In this document: piece after piece, positions 63,027-64,000 of the stretch | Position numbering within the stretch: position 1 is the stretch's first letter | Layout of the letters: each line of letters starts with the position of its first letter | Assembly (NCBI GenBank): GCA_016705365.1 | Contig: JADIYI010000005.1 | Location: 186,001-250,000 of the forward strand | Reading direction: 5' to 3' | Source: Gammaproteobacteria bacterium | GTDB taxonomy: Bacteria > Pseudomonadota > Gammaproteobacteria > Pseudomonadales > UBA5518 | Length of the DNA stretch: 64,000 nt | Translations under genes and position numbers: made by a program | The notes under the pieces: generated by a model | What the model saw: only the letters and a program-made list of their open reading frames with translations | Database searches by the model: none | Told to the model about the DNA's origin: nothing

Positions 63027-63647
63027 ATGACACAAACATCCAACAAGGGGCCGGGGAAGGAAGGCAACAATCCACCGGCCAGGCAGTTGACCAGTTGCGG
63101 CGATGTCAGCTGTGAGCTGCTGGTCGATCCCATCCCCAGGCCCACACCCGATCCGATAAAAGTCAGCCTCAAGCCCCGTGTGGCGCGGGTAACGTTCCTG
63201 GATCACCACAAGCCGAACTCCAAGGTCATCATGAAATATGCGCAAAGCATATTGCGCGACCGGGGAATTGAGGTCAGGGACGAGATCCTCATAAAGGATG
63301 ACGCCAGCGTCCGAATGCCGGATGCCCTGCTGCGATCGCTCTCCGGGGAGGGGGGGCTGGTTCTCTGCGGCATATCGGATTGAGGCAGTTGTTCGTCGGG
63401 CAGTTCGCTTGACTCAATAGCATTACAGCGAATCGGTGTCGCCGGTTTCGCGATATTGACGCAACCTTTCGGGGACCAAGTCGATCGGTGCATGACCTAT
63501 CAGCCTTCTGATAGACCATTGCCCGCGATTGTCGTGGATCATCCGACGCAAATGGTTGAAGACGATGTGTTGCATCGTCGCGCTGGGCAGATTGCCAATG
63601 CGGTCCAGCGCTTGCTCAATGATGAAGAACCGGAGAATCCGCAGTGA
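63027..63647 (+). CDS. UGSC-family selenoprotein; TGA at 63381 read as selenocysteine
   Basis: The ATG follows AAGGAG. The frame runs 118 codons to a TGA at 63381-63383 and stays open for 87 further codons to TGA 63645-63647, giving 206 aa if the first TGA is Sec (residue 119). Around the TGA the reading is LVLCGISD-U-GSCSSGSSLDS, the Sec-Gly-Ser-Cys motif of the UGSC family; cysteine homologues have CGSC. Before it lies DHHKPNSKVI, like the family D-x-GKPN motif, and after it GFAILTQPFGDQVDR and AIVVDHPTQMVEDD, like the typical EPF and HP blocks. The coding quality downstream, and the next ATG overlapping the second stop, support readthrough. Function is unknown, probably redox. No sel genes are in the window. 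Confidence 0.85.
63381..63416 (+). promoter_or_regulatory. candidate bacterial SECIS hairpin
   Basis: The mRNA beginning at the UGA can fold: UGAG (63381-63384) with CUCA (63413-63416), CAG (63386-63388) with UUG (63409-63411), and an inner stem UUGUUC (63389-63394) with GGGCAG (63398-63403), closing a GUC loop. A five-base bulge lies on the 3-prime side. The first loop base is G, as SelB binding needs. The loop is a little nearer to the UGA than usual, and the inner stem uses several G-U pairs, so the fold is only a candidate. Confidence 0.45.
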
Positions 63648-64000
63648 TGAAAAATGTATTATCGATACTCGGCACCGGAGTGTATCTCCCGCCCGCACGA
63701 GCGGTGCGGGAAGTGGTGCTGGAGGCAGGTCAGGATCCCAGCGCTTACCAGGGGTGGGCCAACTGTTGTCACGCTCTTGCCGAGGATCATCCAAGCACCA
63801 TGGGTACCACGGCCTTACGCAGGGCGTTGGAAGATGCCAAGGTAGAGCCCGCCGAGCTCAAGCTGGTTCTGTTTGCAGGCATGTCGCGCGATTACCTGCC
63901 TTCATGGTCTGTGGCGACTGAAATCATGAAAGCCTGCGGAACCGGGGGCCATTGTATGGGCCTGGACATGACTGCGGGTTGCCTGGGCGCGCTATCCGCA
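63647..64000 (+). CDS. KASIII-like (FabH family) condensing enzyme, N-terminal part
   Basis: The ATG at 63647 overlaps the selenoprotein TGA (TGATG). The frame is open to the window end (118 codons): LSILGTGVYLPPARAVREVV, then STMGTTALRRALEDAKVEPA, LVLFAGMSRDYLPSWSVATE and LDMTAGCLGALSA. The last holds the nucleophilic Cys of 3-oxoacyl-ACP synthase III-like enzymes (D-x-x-A-x-C-x-G). It is probably a condensing or acyl-transferring enzyme on a CoA substrate. Coupled translation ties it to the selenoprotein. Confidence 0.85.
   Translation, partial: MKNVLSILGTGVYLPPARAVREVVLEAGQDPSAYQGWANCCHALAEDHPSTMGTTALRRALEDAKVEPAELKLVLFAGMSRDYLPSWSVATEIMKACGTGGHCMGLDMTAGCLGALSA

Noticed and set aside
63381..63383. 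TGA as an ordinary stop of a 118-aa protein
   Set aside because: The frame stays open with family-like sequence, a GSC motif follows at once, and the next gene overlaps the later stop.
63381..63647. A separate small gene starting after the TGA (for example at the TTG at 63456)
   Set aside because: No ribosome binding site precedes it, it is in the same frame as the upstream part, and it would lack the GSC segment.

Overview
The window is a high-GC chromosomal stretch of a gammaproteobacterium. The order pyrG-kdsA-eno-ftsB-ispD-ispF-pcm-DUF368-nlpD-rpoS-fdxA-mutS matches the Pseudomonadales/Cellvibrionales type of chromosome, where fdxA lies between rpoS and mutS. A steroid or lipid catabolic flavour at the left edge and a wax ester synthase suggest a marine or soil Halieaceae/Spongiibacteraceae-like organism; that placement is inference.

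Layout. 1-4685: end of a KshA-like Rieske oxygenase, a thiolase-like/OB-fold pair, a lysine-rich histone-like protein, a MauE-like membrane protein, a crotonase and a hotdog thioesterase. 4682-13730: glucokinase, a DDN-type flavin enzyme, an M23 peptidase, a U32-like protein, a luciferase-like oxidoreductase, an EmrAB-type efflux system with a universal stress protein between its two genes, and a metallo-beta-lactamase-fold protein. 13822-17152: gcvT, a shikimate-kinase-like gene and pgi. 17213-28078: a complete glycogen/alpha-glucan block (glgP, glgA, glgB on minus; glgC, GH57, malQ on plus). 28199-36214: PilZ protein, Hsp20, two tandem GAPDH genes (the first lacks the catalytic cysteine), gpsA, pyrG, kdsA and an enolase that carries a frameshift in this sequence. 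36269-44564: the ftsB-to-mutS core block.

44565-58157 is an accessory region. It starts with an SDR remnant and carries two tandem DUF1329 genes divergent from a DUF1302 / BNR-repeat / MMPL-type RND / universal stress operon, which looks like an envelope transport system for a hydrophobic substrate. It continues with a decayed photolyase and DUF3429 pair and a wax ester synthase, and ends with a 157-bp second copy of an internal piece of mutS abutting a broken IS91-family transposase.

58158-64000 has visibly lower GC: a TPR protein, a decayed rsgA and, at the right edge, the most interesting locus. That locus is a LuxR-type regulator, a 337-aa protein of unknown function, a small gene whose apparent TGA stop at 63381 is best read as selenocysteine in a Sec-Gly-Ser-Cys motif (the coding frame stays open to 63647), and an overlapping KASIII-like condensing enzyme that runs off the window.

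Several genes (eno, DUF3429, photolyase, rsgA) are broken by one-base changes in G runs. In eno, normally indispensable, this suggests base-calling error; the other three also show real decay or lie in decayed surroundings.
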